Assembly (NCBI GenBank): GCA_964385755.1
Contig: CAYLPZ010000006.1
Location: forward strand, 1 to 64,000
Direction: 5' to 3'
Source of the DNA: CAG-698 sp964385755
GTDB taxonomy: Bacteria > Bacillota_I > Bacilli_A > ML615J-28 > CAG-698
DNA length: 64,000 nucleotides
The position numbers were made by a program, and so were the translations under genes. The notes beneath the pieces were generated by a model. It was not told where the DNA came from. It saw only the letters and a list, made by a program, of their open reading frames with translations, and searched no databases. Positions 36,280 to 46,070 of the stretch are shown in pieces. Within the stretch, counting starts at the first letter, position 1. Each line of letters opens with the position of its first letter.

Positions 36280-37257
36280 TTATTTAGATAATTTTTTATT
36301 CTCCTTAATTAATAATTCAATAACTTTTTCAACATTTAAATGTTCATTTACAGCACTAAAATTAATTTTTATTCTATGTCTTAAAATAGGAAATGCCAAT
36401 GCATCAATATCATCAATTGAAACATTATAATTACCATTAATTAATGCACGAATTTTACTTGCGGTAATTAAAGCTTGACAAGCACGAGGTGATGCACCAT
36501 ATTTGATATATTTCTTAGCTGTTTCGCTTGTTTTTTCAATTTCAGGATGAGTGTTAGCAACTAAATTCATTGCGTAATCTAAAACATCTTTCGCAATTGG
36601 TACTTCTTTCGCAATTTTTCTCATCTCTAGTATTGTTTTTCCATCAACAACTGCTTCTGCTGTTTCATCGAGTGTAATTTGTGTCATATTTACTATATTT
36701 GCTAGTTCCTCAGGTTTTGGAAATTCCATAATAACTTTAAACATAAAACGGTCCATTTGTGCCTCAGGAAGTGGGTAAGTTCCATCTTGTTCAATTGGAT
36801 TTTCAGTTGCAAGGACAAAGAATGGCTCACTCATCAAGTGAGTTTGTTTACCAACAGTAACTTTATGTTCTTGCATAACCTCTAAAAGTGATGATTGTGT
36901 CTTAGGTGTTGCACGGTTTATTTCATCGCCCAAAATAAGGTTGGCAAAGATTGGACCTTTTTGGAAAACTGTATTCATTTTTCCATTTTCATCTTTTTCG
37001 ATTATATTTGTTCCAGTTACATCAGAAGGCATTAAGTCTGGTGTAAATTGAATTCTTGAAAATGGTAAAGATAATACTCTACTTAAACTTCTTACAAGAC
37101 GAGTTTTTCCTACTCCAGGAACACCTTCTAGTAAAACATTCCCTCCAGCAATTATTGCAATGATCACGCTATCAATAACATCATCTTGTCCAACTATATC
37201 TTTATGAATCTCATTTTTTATTTTTTTTACTGTACTGCTAAAAACTTCAATTTCCAT
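36280..37257 (-). CDS. MoxR-type AAA+ ATPase
   Basis: A 325-residue AAA+ ATPase. Walker A GVPGVGKT is at residues 45-52, Walker B LILGDE at 107-112 (followed by the MoxR-typical INRATPKTQSSLLE), and sensor/arginine region ATENPIEQDGTYPLPEAQMDRF follows. MoxR ATPases act as chaperones that mature enzyme complexes or surface proteins with VWA partners. Here the partners DUF58, BatA-like and VWA genes follow directly. Client proteins are not known; the protease, transporter and redox proteins upstream in the same array are candidates. Confidence 0.96.
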   Translation of the reverse strand: MEIEVFSSTVKKIKNEIHKDIVGQDDVIDSVIIAIIAGGNVLLEGVPGVGKTRLVRSLSRVLSLPFSRIQFTPDLMPSDVTGTNIIEKDENGKMNTVFQKGPIFANLILGDEINRATPKTQSSLLEVMQEHKVTVGKQTHLMSEPFFVLATENPIEQDGTYPLPEAQMDRFMFKVIMEFPKPEELANIVNMTQITLDETAEAVVDGKTILEMRKIAKEVPIAKDVLDYAMNLVANTHPEIEKTSETAKKYIKYGASPRACQALITASKIRALINGNYNVSIDDIDALAFPILRHRIKINFSAVNEHLNVEKVIELLIKENKKLSK

Positions 37258-37260
37258 TTT

Positions 37261-38688
37261 TTACTCCTCGTCTTCTTTTATTCCAAATAATATATCATAG
37301 TAATATTCAAAATATTCTTTTAATTCTTCAGGTATTTTTCCTTCTTCTAATCTTCCTAAAATATCATTTTGATATTTAGAAATAACATCGCTAAACTCAA
37401 CCTTTCCTTTTTCAGGATCAAAAAATGAATCATCACTACCAAAGATTATTTCACCAGTACCATAACCACCAGAGAAGTCACCATCTTGTGGTGGAGTATT
37501 ATTTTCTGGCTTTTCTGGTTTTTCATGAGTAACATCTTGACTACCTTCACCCGTATTATTATTAGGATCATCTTCATACAAGCTAAATATATATCTTAAT
37601 TGACTAATAATGTAGTTTGTAATAGATTCATTCATCTTTTGATTTACTGCTGAATTTAGTATTTTCTCTTTTTCTAAAGAAACGACATTACATACTTCTG
37701 TGAATATATCACTAGAATTCTTAGTTACTAATAACTTATCATTAAAGTCAACTAATACTCTATATAATTCATCTTCTTTATTGATATTTGATGCTTTTAG
37801 AAGCTGTCCAAACTCTATATCTAAGAAAGTAATAGCTTCACTACTTCCACCAATTGTTGTAATAAATCCATCAATCGCATTATTAATTGCATCAATATCT
37901 AAATCATTAATCTTAAATGCTAGAGTAGTGACTAAAGCGTAATTAGATACTTTTAAAACTTCAAATATCTCATTATTTGTATTAATAATATCAAGTTTTA
38001 AAGTAATATCCTCAATCACAGTTAATACTGCTGTTTTCATTTCGCTTTCTTTATCAGATTGTTTTATTTGTTCTACTAATGTATTAAGTTTTTCTATATC
38101 ATAAGTTTTTAAATCTTCTTGTAAAGAAGATTCTTCAACATATTTAATTAAATCTTTAAGCGCAATTAGTGTCCAATCATCAACATTGTAATCTGGATCA
38201 ATTATCACAATTTCTTCTTCTTTAGGAATAGAAATCGCGGTAATGCAAACAGTTATAGATAATCCAAAAATAACAAACAAAATAGCACTAAAACGCATTG
38301 TTAGGCGTTTTAATGAAATACTTTTAAGTATGTTGTTAGTGTTTTCTCTTTGTTTATTAATGATTAATCCTTCTTCATCTTTAAATTCGATCATTGTTTG
38401 AACTTTTTCTGCTAAACCTAATCTATTATCGATTTTTTTCGCAGCCTTTTTATCATTTGGTTTTAATATCAAAAATAATACTGTAAAGAGTGCGAAAAAC
38501 ACTCCTAGACCAATGATAATTAAGTAAAGTACATTAAACTTTATTTTCGATAACTTAATGATTAAATAAGGTATCGAAAAAGACAAAATTCCGAGTGATG
38601 AAGATATTATTAAACATTTAAGAAATACTTCAAGTATAATCTTTCTTTTAAATTTTTCAAATATCTTTTCCATAATATATTCTCTCAT
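37261..38688 (-). CDS. Membrane protein of the MoxR module
   Basis: A 475-residue protein with three hydrophobic helices (about 20-42, 50-72 and 130-155) and a long charged, helical extracytoplasmic or cytoplasmic region. The linker around residues 375-400 is rich in Pro, Glu, Asn and Gly. DNRLGLAEKVQTMIEF between the second and third helices recalls the DUF4175-like membrane proteins next to MoxR genes in other bacteria, but I am not sure of that. Its ATG overlaps the preceding stop (TAATG), so translation is coupled; an ATG five codons later is possible. Function unknown. Confidence 0.75.
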   Translation of the reverse strand: MREYIMEKIFEKFKRKIILEVFLKCLIISSSLGILSFSIPYLIIKLSKIKFNVLYLIIIGLGVFFALFTVLFLILKPNDKKAAKKIDNRLGLAEKVQTMIEFKDEEGLIINKQRENTNNILKSISLKRLTMRFSAILFVIFGLSITVCITAISIPKEEEIVIIDPDYNVDDWTLIALKDLIKYVEESSLQEDLKTYDIEKLNTLVEQIKQSDKESEMKTAVLTVIEDITLKLDIINTNNEIFEVLKVSNYALVTTLAFKINDLDIDAINNAIDGFITTIGGSSEAITFLDIEFGQLLKASNINKEDELYRVLVDFNDKLLVTKNSSDIFTEVCNVVSLEKEKILNSAVNQKMNESITNYIISQLRYIFSLYEDDPNNNTGEGSQDVTHEKPEKPENNTPPQDGDFSGGYGTGEIIFGSDDSFFDPEKGKVEFSDVISKYQNDILGRLEEGKIPEELKEYFEYYYDILFGIKEDEE

Positions 38689-40646
38689 TATTTATTTTCT
38701 AATAGTTTCAATATTTCATTTTCTAGTTTTTCTTCATCTAATGAACTAACAATTACATTTCTAATTATTCCCTCATCATCAATAATAATTGTATACGGGA
38801 ATGTATCTTTACCACCAAGAGCATCATAATATGATGCACTATCGCTATCATAACCAAATAAAATTTCAAAATCATTAAATTGTTTATCAATATAATCCTT
38901 AACTCCTTGAGGGTCACTAGCATATAATGCTCCTTCGTGGATCGCAATTACTGAAATTTCATCTTTGTATTTTTTGTATACTTTATTAAAGTGTGGTAAT
39001 TCTTTTACACATGGAGTACATGTAGTAAACCAGAAATTAATTATTGTAATCTTACCACGATTTTCAAATACACTAAATTCTTTATCTGAACCTATAATTG
39101 AAATTGATTTATTAATACACAAATCACCTATTTTATTTCCTATTGATATTCCACTAATTGAAGTTACAATTGTTGCAAGGAATTCATTATCTGTGATTAA
39201 TTTATTTTCTTTTATTTGAATCTTATTATCTAAATCTATGTAAACAGAATATGGATAGAAAGCATCTTTCACAAATGATTTCAATAACTTATTATTTTGA
39301 TCTTTTGCAACTTTTATATTATCTATTTTTTTACTGATATCATTATTAGTGATAATAATAATATCAAGTTTTTCTTTTACAACCTCATAATTAGCATATG
39401 ATGATAACTTTTCTGCTTCAACGCTATCAATATCATCATCAAAATAAAGTAGTGAAGCTTTGTTATGATTCTCATAAACAGTTCCATCATTTAATGTAAT
39501 TGTCACATGACAAATATCTGATATTTCATATATTTTCTTTTGGACATTTGCATAAATCAAAGCAGCAATTAATATTACATTTAGAATAATACCAAATGCT
39601 AGTTTAAATCCTCTTTGTTTTTTCTTTTCTTTAATTAAAGAATTTGTATTTATATTTTCAGTATCATTTTTCTCACATTCAACTGAAACTTCTATTCCTT
39701 GGTCTTTTAATCTTTCAAGTTCTAATTCATGATGTATTTTCTCTTTGATGTGTTTCCATTTGATGGCATGATTATGACAAACATCAATACACTCACCACA
39801 CTGAATACACTCTGAATCCCCTACTGTTTTGATGTCCATTTTACAATGAGCTACACAAGCTCCACAGTTGTTACATTTATCCTTTTCTACTTTAACACCA
39901 ATTATTGCAAGTTTATTAAATATTCCATAAATCGCACCAAGTGGGCAGAAGAAACGACAAAATACTCGGTATACAAACACTGAAGTAACAATAAATAATA
40001 CTAAAAGTGCAAATTTCCAAGTAAATAATCCTCCAAGCATTGTAAAAAATGGCGTATTATTTGGATTAGATAGTAATGCTATTGCTCCTTCAAATGTACC
40101 AGCTGGGCAAATGTATTTACAAAATGCGGGAAGAGGAATGTTAGCAGTTTGTAAAGCGTATATAAGTGGTAATATTATTACAAATACAGCTAATATTACA
40201 TATTTTAGATACGATAAAGCTTTTGTTATTTTACTTTTCTTAAGTTTTGGAGTTTTAATTTTATACAATAACTCTTGACCAAGGCCAACAGGACATAGCC
40301 AACCACAAATCGTTCTACCAAAAATAATCATATAAAGTAGCAAAATACCTAGAAGATAAGTAGGTAGTTTTGTTTTACTTTCTGCTAAAGCATTCTGAAG
40401 CGAACCTAAAGGACAGGCCCCTATCGCACCAGGGCATGAGTAGCAGTTTAATCCAGGTACACAAACATTTTTCGTTGCTTTTTTAAATATTTCACCAGAA
40501 ATAAAACCCTTAATATGTGCATTGTAAAGTAAGGCGGCATAAAGCTGTATCACTTTTCTTTTAGATGGTTTTATCTTAGTGAAGAATTTCTTAATTTTAC
40601 TTTCTTTTTTATTTTCTAAATTATTTAATTTATTACTTTCCATCAT
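38688..40646 (-). CDS. NapH-type ferredoxin membrane protein fused to TlpA domain
   Basis: A 652-residue membrane redox protein. The N-terminal half is NapH/YccM-like, with helices and Cys motifs CVPGLNCYSCP, GWLCP, CKYICP and CRFFCP, then two cytoplasmic [4Fe-4S] sites (CNNCGACVAHC and CIQCGECIDVC). One further helix (about 335-355) leads to an extracytoplasmic TlpA/thioredoxin domain with FWFTTCTPC. The layout suggests electrons move from cytoplasmic ferredoxin across the membrane to extracellular thiols. That is inference. It sits next to a CD1871A-like CxxC protein and a thioredoxin lipoprotein. Both halves are in one uninterrupted frame. Confidence 0.9.
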   Translation of the reverse strand: MMESNKLNNLENKKESKIKKFFTKIKPSKRKVIQLYAALLYNAHIKGFISGEIFKKATKNVCVPGLNCYSCPGAIGACPLGSLQNALAESKTKLPTYLLGILLLYMIIFGRTICGWLCPVGLGQELLYKIKTPKLKKSKITKALSYLKYVILAVFVIILPLIYALQTANIPLPAFCKYICPAGTFEGAIALLSNPNNTPFFTMLGGLFTWKFALLVLFIVTSVFVYRVFCRFFCPLGAIYGIFNKLAIIGVKVEKDKCNNCGACVAHCKMDIKTVGDSECIQCGECIDVCHNHAIKWKHIKEKIHHELELERLKDQGIEVSVECEKNDTENINTNSLIKEKKKQRGFKLAFGIILNVILIAALIYANVQKKIYEISDICHVTITLNDGTVYENHNKASLLYFDDDIDSVEAEKLSSYANYEVVKEKLDIIIITNNDISKKIDNIKVAKDQNNKLLKSFVKDAFYPYSVYIDLDNKIQIKENKLITDNEFLATIVTSISGISIGNKIGDLCINKSISIIGSDKEFSVFENRGKITIINFWFTTCTPCVKELPHFNKVYKKYKDEISVIAIHEGALYASDPQGVKDYIDKQFNDFEILFGYDSDSASYYDALGGKDTFPYTIIIDDEGIIRNVIVSSLDEEKLENEILKLLENK

Positions 40647-40649
40647 ATT

Positions 40650-41417
40650 TTATCCTAATCCTATACACTCAGTACAAATATTAATAGCTTTATTTAAAAC
40701 ATCAGTAGCTCCACCGTTAATTATTCCTATGATAATTAAAGTAATAGCAAGACAAATAATACATACTCTAATTATTAATAATTTCTTATTATCATTTTTA
40801 ATATTTTCTTGATTATTTGCTTTTCCATTCTTATTAATAATCACTTTTATTAATTCAATTGATCTTAATGCACTTTTATTTTCATAATAAAAGCAAATAA
40901 TTAAACTAATAAAAGAAATTACTACCCAAGGCAATAAATGTATAGTCATTTCAACAGCTTGTTTTGCAAGATTTCCTTGAGAATTGAAATGATTAACATT
41001 TAATAAATAAAGTAGACCCATACATGAGCATAGTATAATTATTATTATGTTAATAAGCCAAATATTCTTTCTTTTACTTTCTTCTTTATTTAACAAAAAT
41101 AAATCATTATCATTATCAATTTTTGGACACATACCTTCATATATTTTAAGTTTTGCAACATTTGTAATTTTACTTACGTTTAAATCTTTTGAATTACTTA
41201 ATTTATGGTAAATATAACTAGCAATAATTAATGCTACCCAAATTAAAATAACTGGAATAATTTGTAAAAGATATTTTCCACATATTTCAGCTGTAAATTC
41301 TTTTTTGTTACCATAATATATTCTAAGTATTTGAATAATAAAAACTATACCCATTAAAATTGTTTGAATTGATACAAGAGATTGAAATAATTTATATAAT
41401 TTCTTATTTTTTTCCAT
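40650..41417 (-). CDS. Membrane protein with CD1871A-type CxxC tail
   Basis: A 255-residue protein with about six hydrophobic helices. Its last 25 residues, including VLNKAINICTECIGLG, match the end of the small CD1871A-family CxxC proteins. In other Bacillota those small proteins are encoded beside TlpA and NapH-type genes; here the tail is attached to a larger membrane protein. The adjacent genes encode a thioredoxin lipoprotein and a NapH-TlpA fusion, so a role in thiol redox is likely. GGAG precedes the ATG. The hydrophobic part has no recognised family. Confidence 0.8.
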   Translation of the reverse strand: MEKNKKLYKLFQSLVSIQTILMGIVFIIQILRIYYGNKKEFTAEICGKYLLQIIPVILIWVALIIASYIYHKLSNSKDLNVSKITNVAKLKIYEGMCPKIDNDNDLFLLNKEESKRKNIWLINIIIIILCSCMGLLYLLNVNHFNSQGNLAKQAVEMTIHLLPWVVISFISLIICFYYENKSALRSIELIKVIINKNGKANNQENIKNDNKKLLIIRVCIICLAITLIIIGIINGGATDVLNKAINICTECIGLG

Positions 41418-41442
41418 TGTATTCTCCTTTCATATATTAAGA

Positions 41443-41468
41443 AAAGAAGGGCCTTAAATTTAAGGCCC
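41443..41468 (-). terminator. Hairpin inside the long gene array
   Basis: Perfect palindrome GGGCCTTAAATTTAAGGCCC (41449-41468), followed on the minus strand by TTCTTTTCTT. It lies between the thioredoxin lipoprotein and the CD1871A-like gene. With no promoter seen in the remaining 25 bases, it may act as a partial terminator or an RNA-processing site. Confidence 0.65.
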
Positions 41469-41478
41469 CTAATTCTTT

Positions 41479-44400
41479 TTATTTATTAACTGGACCTACA
41501 TATTTATAATAGTAGCAAAGTTTTAACCATGATTCTTCAATTCCTGCAAATAGATATTTATTAATGATTAACCATAATACATCAGCAAATTTCTTATCTA
41601 CTTTAACGCAGCCATAAAGCTCACTTGCTTCATCAGTTATTTTGTTATTTTCGATATACTCTAAAACATACTGTGTAAAATCATAATTTATATTTCCTTC
41701 AGGGCGTTTTACATAAGTATACCCATTTTCTTCTGTATATTCACCTTCACCAACTTGCTCTACATAGTATTCATTACCTTCTTTATCAACACAAACATAG
41801 TAACGATGAATATTATTTTCTTCATCTAAAATTGTCATTCTGAAATAATCTTCTTCATCATAAATCATTTGACCATATGAATCTTTGTTGAAGTTAAATC
41901 CATCATATCTTTCTGAAGCAAGCACACTTAGTGATACTCCTAAGAAACCTACCATATATTCAACATCACAGTAAACAAAATCATCTGAAGCATTTGAGTT
42001 AATAACATGATAATAACCATCTTCACCTAGCATTACATTGATATGATTTCCTGAAATGATATCAGACATTTCCCCATCAGATGATGTAAAGTATCCAGGA
42101 GATGCAAGAGTAAATAATTCTATTCTTTCTCCAACATAAGAAATTGCAACATTTATTGTATCATATAGTGTTGGATCATAGAAACCCGCTCTAAATAAAT
42201 ATGTTTTTCCTTCTTCTAAGTAAACATAACATTCAAAGTTTGGATCTAGGTTTTCACCATTGCTCATTTGAATGAAGTATTTTCTCAATTCAGTTTCTTG
42301 TTCATCAACTGCAACACCTTCGTTATCACAAATCCAAGCAGCAGTTTCAATTTCTCCAGTTGAATAGAATTTATACGCTCCTGATTTTGATGCAGTAAAT
42401 CCAAAGATTAAACCTCTTGGAAGAATTACACGATCAAATACACCAGAAGCTTGAGCAGGAGAATTAATACCATCTCCTTCAAGCATAATTGGTTCAAAGT
42501 AACATACACCAATTGTAGGAACACCAAGTTCAACTCCATTTGTACCATACGCATCATAATATACACATAACTCAAGCCATTGATTAATGTTATCTCTTGC
42601 ATTCTCATGGCCTAAAGCTTTTGCTATTTGTTTTAATGCATTAGCAAGTTCTTCAGTTACTGGAGCATATCCAACAGTAGAATTATGAGCATAAACTGAA
42701 TATTTTTCAACAATATCAGTGTAATCTATTCCATCAAGACCAATACATAAACCTTCAAGAGATATAGTATATAAATCAGAATTACTCCACTTTGTACCGC
42801 TTAACATATCAGCTAAAAGTAATGGTCCATTTTTAGTATTAACATGATAATATCCATCTACTTCATTATAAACAACTTGTGCATATTTTGGATATGCCAT
42901 TGTAAGTTCATTATGTTGTCCAATTGCACACTCTCTAAAAATATATGTTTCTTTATCAATGTCTTCTTTTTTGATAATACGTAAATTAGTTACATAGATG
43001 CTATCATCACCACCATTATAAGATGAGTCTTTCATATAACAAAAACCAACTTCAAATGATCCATCTTCATTTGCAACATATGAATAACATGTATCCCATG
43101 CAGAACTTTGTCCAGAAATCTGTGCAACAATAGTTTTATCAAATGTAACATAAAGAAAATCATATTCTTCACTTGATGCATAATAATCAAATGCAAAGCC
43201 TTCACCAGCTTTTAATGTCACATTAACATATACTATTGAATATGATGGATGTTTGTCTTGATTAGATGGTTTAATACAGTCTTTTCCTTGATAATTCGTA
43301 ACAACCCATGGCCAAGAGAAATCTTTATCTTCTTCGTTATATTCAGGGCGATACTCAGTGCTAAATTTTGAGCCATCATAATTTGTTCCGCTTGCTGCTT
43401 GTTCTAATTTGCTAGATTCTTCTTGTGTAATATCAGGTTTTTGATATGTTCCACCTTCACTAACTTGACCAGTATATGCAGGAAAATAATCTTCAGCAAC
43501 ATATCTATCAAATGTTTGTGTCCACTTTTCAGTAGCTGTTTGTGCACCTTTTTCAATTTGTGCAATTAATCCATAACTATCAATTATAACTGTTGTAGGA
43601 TAATTAGTAACACCAAACATTAGTGTTAATCCTGGTTCCATTGTTAAATTTGTTGGATCACAATCATAGTCTGCGGCAACAAAGAATGTAATGCCATTTG
43701 CTTCTTTATAATTTGTAATTGAAGCTAAAGTATCGCCATTACCCGCAATCATTGGGTTAACAGCAATAATCGCAACTTCATCTTTATAATTAACAGTTTC
43801 ATTATTAGTATTAGTATAACTTGACTCATAAGCATTTACCATTGCTGGGAACTCATATTGACAGTATGCACAAGTAGAAAACCAGAAGTTTAAAATTACT
43901 ACTTTATACTCTTTTAATAATTCATATAATTTCAATTTATTATTATCTGTATCAGTAAGTGTAAAATCATACATTAAATCACCTACTTGATATAAATGAC
44001 CTTTTTCAGCAATTATTCCTTCTAAAGAGTCAAGTTCGCAAACAACTTCTATTGGAGTTGCAAGTAAATCAGTTTGATACATTTCTTGATTTAAATAATA
44101 ACCTTCACGACCTTCAACCACAACATCATATTTATTAGGCTTTTGACTAGTTGTAAAAGTACCATCTGTTTTTGTGTAGCCTTCATCAACAATATCATCA
44201 CCTAAATAGAATGTAACGTAAAAATCAGCTAATGGTTTCCCAGCAATATCCTTAACTTTTATACTATAATCTAAGTTCTGTGGGTCAACAATAGGTTTAT
44301 CATCTTTCTTTTTTGTTGTTATTTGTAAGATTGTCTCACATTCTTCATAAGTAACTGTAATAGTATATGTTCCTTCATTTTTAAGATTTTCATAATCACT

Positions 44401-44637
44401 TGAAGAAACCATCTCTTTAGTAATATTAATTTTCTCACTACTATCGTCAGACTTAATTACATTAATTTTAATTGAAGTAATTTTTTGATCTATTTCATCT
44501 ACATAAATATACTCTGGAACAGAATCTTTTACTACTTCAATGCTCACAACCTTTACATTATCATCTTTACAAGCACTTAAAGAACATAATGAAATTAATG
44601 CTAACAATAGTACAAAATATTTAATAAATTTTTTCAT
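41479..44637 (-). CDS. Very large lipoprotein with TlpA/thioredoxin domain
   Basis: A 1052-residue lipoprotein (SLSACKD, Cys about 23). In order: Ig-like domain (30-110), a transthyretin/PEGA-like domain (120-205), a TlpA-type thioredoxin domain (about 215-380) with active site FWFSTCAYC and cis-Pro in TNYPTTVIID, a beta-rich carbohydrate-binding-like region (430-560), then two copies of a domain that starts YYHV and ends WL-[EK]-LC-x-YY (about 585-700 and 870-1050). Between them is a pre-peptidase-like module. It likely reduces extracellular protein disulfides on the cell surface; the multiple binding modules suggest a specific substrate. Confidence 0.88.
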   Translation of the reverse strand: MKKFIKYFVLLLALISLCSLSACKDDNVKVVSIEVVKDSVPEYIYVDEIDQKITSIKINVIKSDDSSEKINITKEMVSSSDYENLKNEGTYTITVTYEECETILQITTKKKDDKPIVDPQNLDYSIKVKDIAGKPLADFYVTFYLGDDIVDEGYTKTDGTFTTSQKPNKYDVVVEGREGYYLNQEMYQTDLLATPIEVVCELDSLEGIIAEKGHLYQVGDLMYDFTLTDTDNNKLKLYELLKEYKVVILNFWFSTCAYCQYEFPAMVNAYESSYTNTNNETVNYKDEVAIIAVNPMIAGNGDTLASITNYKEANGITFFVAADYDCDPTNLTMEPGLTLMFGVTNYPTTVIIDSYGLIAQIEKGAQTATEKWTQTFDRYVAEDYFPAYTGQVSEGGTYQKPDITQEESSKLEQAASGTNYDGSKFSTEYRPEYNEEDKDFSWPWVVTNYQGKDCIKPSNQDKHPSYSIVYVNVTLKAGEGFAFDYYASSEEYDFLYVTFDKTIVAQISGQSSAWDTCYSYVANEDGSFEVGFCYMKDSSYNGGDDSIYVTNLRIIKKEDIDKETYIFRECAIGQHNELTMAYPKYAQVVYNEVDGYYHVNTKNGPLLLADMLSGTKWSNSDLYTISLEGLCIGLDGIDYTDIVEKYSVYAHNSTVGYAPVTEELANALKQIAKALGHENARDNINQWLELCVYYDAYGTNGVELGVPTIGVCYFEPIMLEGDGINSPAQASGVFDRVILPRGLIFGFTASKSGAYKFYSTGEIETAAWICDNEGVAVDEQETELRKYFIQMSNGENLDPNFECYVYLEEGKTYLFRAGFYDPTLYDTINVAISYVGERIELFTLASPGYFTSSDGEMSDIISGNHINVMLGEDGYYHVINSNASDDFVYCDVEYMVGFLGVSLSVLASERYDGFNFNKDSYGQMIYDEEDYFRMTILDEENNIHRYYVCVDKEGNEYYVEQVGEGEYTEENGYTYVKRPEGNINYDFTQYVLEYIENNKITDEASELYGCVKVDKKFADVLWLIINKYLFAGIEESWLKLCYYYKYVGPVNK

Positions 44638-44659
44638 TTTTTACTCCTTTTTATAATGC

Positions 44660-44896
44660 TTAATTTAGCCAAAAATATATTATAACCATTGCTATTAGAA
44701 AGCAAAGGAGGATTAATAATACTCTAGGTAAATAAGCTATTAATGCGGACATAATTATTTGCCTTTTTTCTTCTTTAGAAACACTTACATTTGTTTCTTC
44801 ATTTGTTTTTTTTCCTCTACTCCAATATGCGTCAACATTCATATTAAATATTGTATGACCATCATCTTCGTATTTTCTTTGTTTTTTCTTTTTCAT
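44660..44896 (-). CDS. Small single-pass membrane protein
   Basis: A 78-residue protein starting one base after the oppF stop (TAATATG). A basic, hydrophilic N-terminus (KKKKQRKYEDD) is followed by a C-terminal helix (about 52-76, LPRVLLILLCFLIAMVIIYF), giving a tail-anchored layout. It is in line with oppF and the thioredoxin lipoprotein, 22 bases apart, which supports a real gene. No family recognised. Confidence 0.65.
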   Translation of the reverse strand: MKKKKQRKYEDDGHTIFNMNVDAYWSRGKKTNEETNVSVSKEEKRQIIMSALIAYLPRVLLILLCFLIAMVIIYFWLN

Positions 44897-44897
44897 A

Positions 44898-46067
44898 TTA
44901 GATTTTGTCTACCATTGATAATTTCTCATTTATTTTTTCTAAAGTGATTTTTATCTTCTCATTATTTTCTTTTTTATCAATGTTTTTATTTTTTTTGTTG
45001 TTTTCCAATTCTTTTAACTCATTGTTCAAAGCATCAAGTTCTAAAGAAAGTTTATCATATTCTTCTTTCTTATCAATTACTTCTTTATCAAACAAATGGC
45101 AAGCAACAAAATGATTTTGAGTATTTTCAATATATCTAGGTTGCTTTAATGCACATACTTTCATACAACTTGAGCATCTTGTGTGAAACTTACATCCTTT
45201 TGGTGGATTAGCTGGAGATGGAATATCTCCTTTTAAAATCACTCTATTCATTTTCACATCAGGATCAGGTACTGGAACAGCACTAAATAATGCCTTAGTA
45301 TATGGATGAAGAGGGTTTGCAAATAAATCTTCTGTATCACCATATTCCATAACATTTCCTAAATACATAACAACAATTTGATTAGTGATATATTTTACAA
45401 CAGATAAATCATGAGAAATAAATAAATATGTTAATCCCATTGTATTCTGTAAATCTTTAAGTAAATTGATAATTTGAGCTTGAATAGATACATCTAAGGC
45501 ACTAACTGGTTCATCACATATTACAAGTTCTGGATTAACTGCTAATGCTCTTGCAATACAAATTCTTTGTCTTTGCCCACCACTAAACTCATGTGGATAA
45601 CGATCATAATAATTAGGATTAAGACCGCACTTTTTCATAATATCAATAACATAATCAACTACTTTATCTTTAGGTACAATATGATGTACTTTTACTGCTT
45701 CGCCAATTATATTCCCAATTGTCATTCTAGGCGATAAACTAGAATATGGGTCTTGAAAAATAAGCTGCATTTTAGTACGATATTTCATCATTTCTTTTTT
45801 TGATAGTTTAGTAATATCTTCACCATTAAAAATTATTTGTCCACCATCAGCATCATAGAGTTTAAGAATAGTTCTTCCTAAAGTAGTTTTACCACAACCA
45901 CTTTCACCTACTATACCAATAGCACTACCCTTCTTCACTTTAAAGCTAATATCATCTACTGCTTTTAAATATTTTAACGGTTTTCCAAATAGATTTTTGT
46001 CTATCACAAAGTACTTTTTGACATTATTTACTTCTAAAATATACTCTGGTGTTTGTCTATTTTCCAT
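44898..46067 (-). CDS. oppF: Oligopeptide ABC ATPase OppF
   Basis: Second ATPase of the oligopeptide importer, 389 residues. Walker A GESGCGKTT near residue 54, signature SGGQRQR, Walker B VICDEPVSALD and switch SHDLS are all present. The C-terminal Cys cluster (CKFHTRCSSCMKVC) is the [4Fe-4S]-type motif of Opp/Dpp ATPases. A Lys/Glu coiled-coil extension of about 60 residues (330-389) is unusual. It powers uptake of peptides, probably those released by the co-encoded subtilase. Three bases separate it from oppD. Confidence 0.96.
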   Translation of the reverse strand: MENRQTPEYILEVNNVKKYFVIDKNLFGKPLKYLKAVDDISFKVKKGSAIGIVGESGCGKTTLGRTILKLYDADGGQIIFNGEDITKLSKKEMMKYRTKMQLIFQDPYSSLSPRMTIGNIIGEAVKVHHIVPKDKVVDYVIDIMKKCGLNPNYYDRYPHEFSGGQRQRICIARALAVNPELVICDEPVSALDVSIQAQIINLLKDLQNTMGLTYLFISHDLSVVKYITNQIVVMYLGNVMEYGDTEDLFANPLHPYTKALFSAVPVPDPDVKMNRVILKGDIPSPANPPKGCKFHTRCSSCMKVCALKQPRYIENTQNHFVACHLFDKEVIDKKEEYDKLSLELDALNNELKELENNKKNKNIDKKENNEKIKITLEKINEKLSMVDKI

Positions 46068-46070
46068 ATC

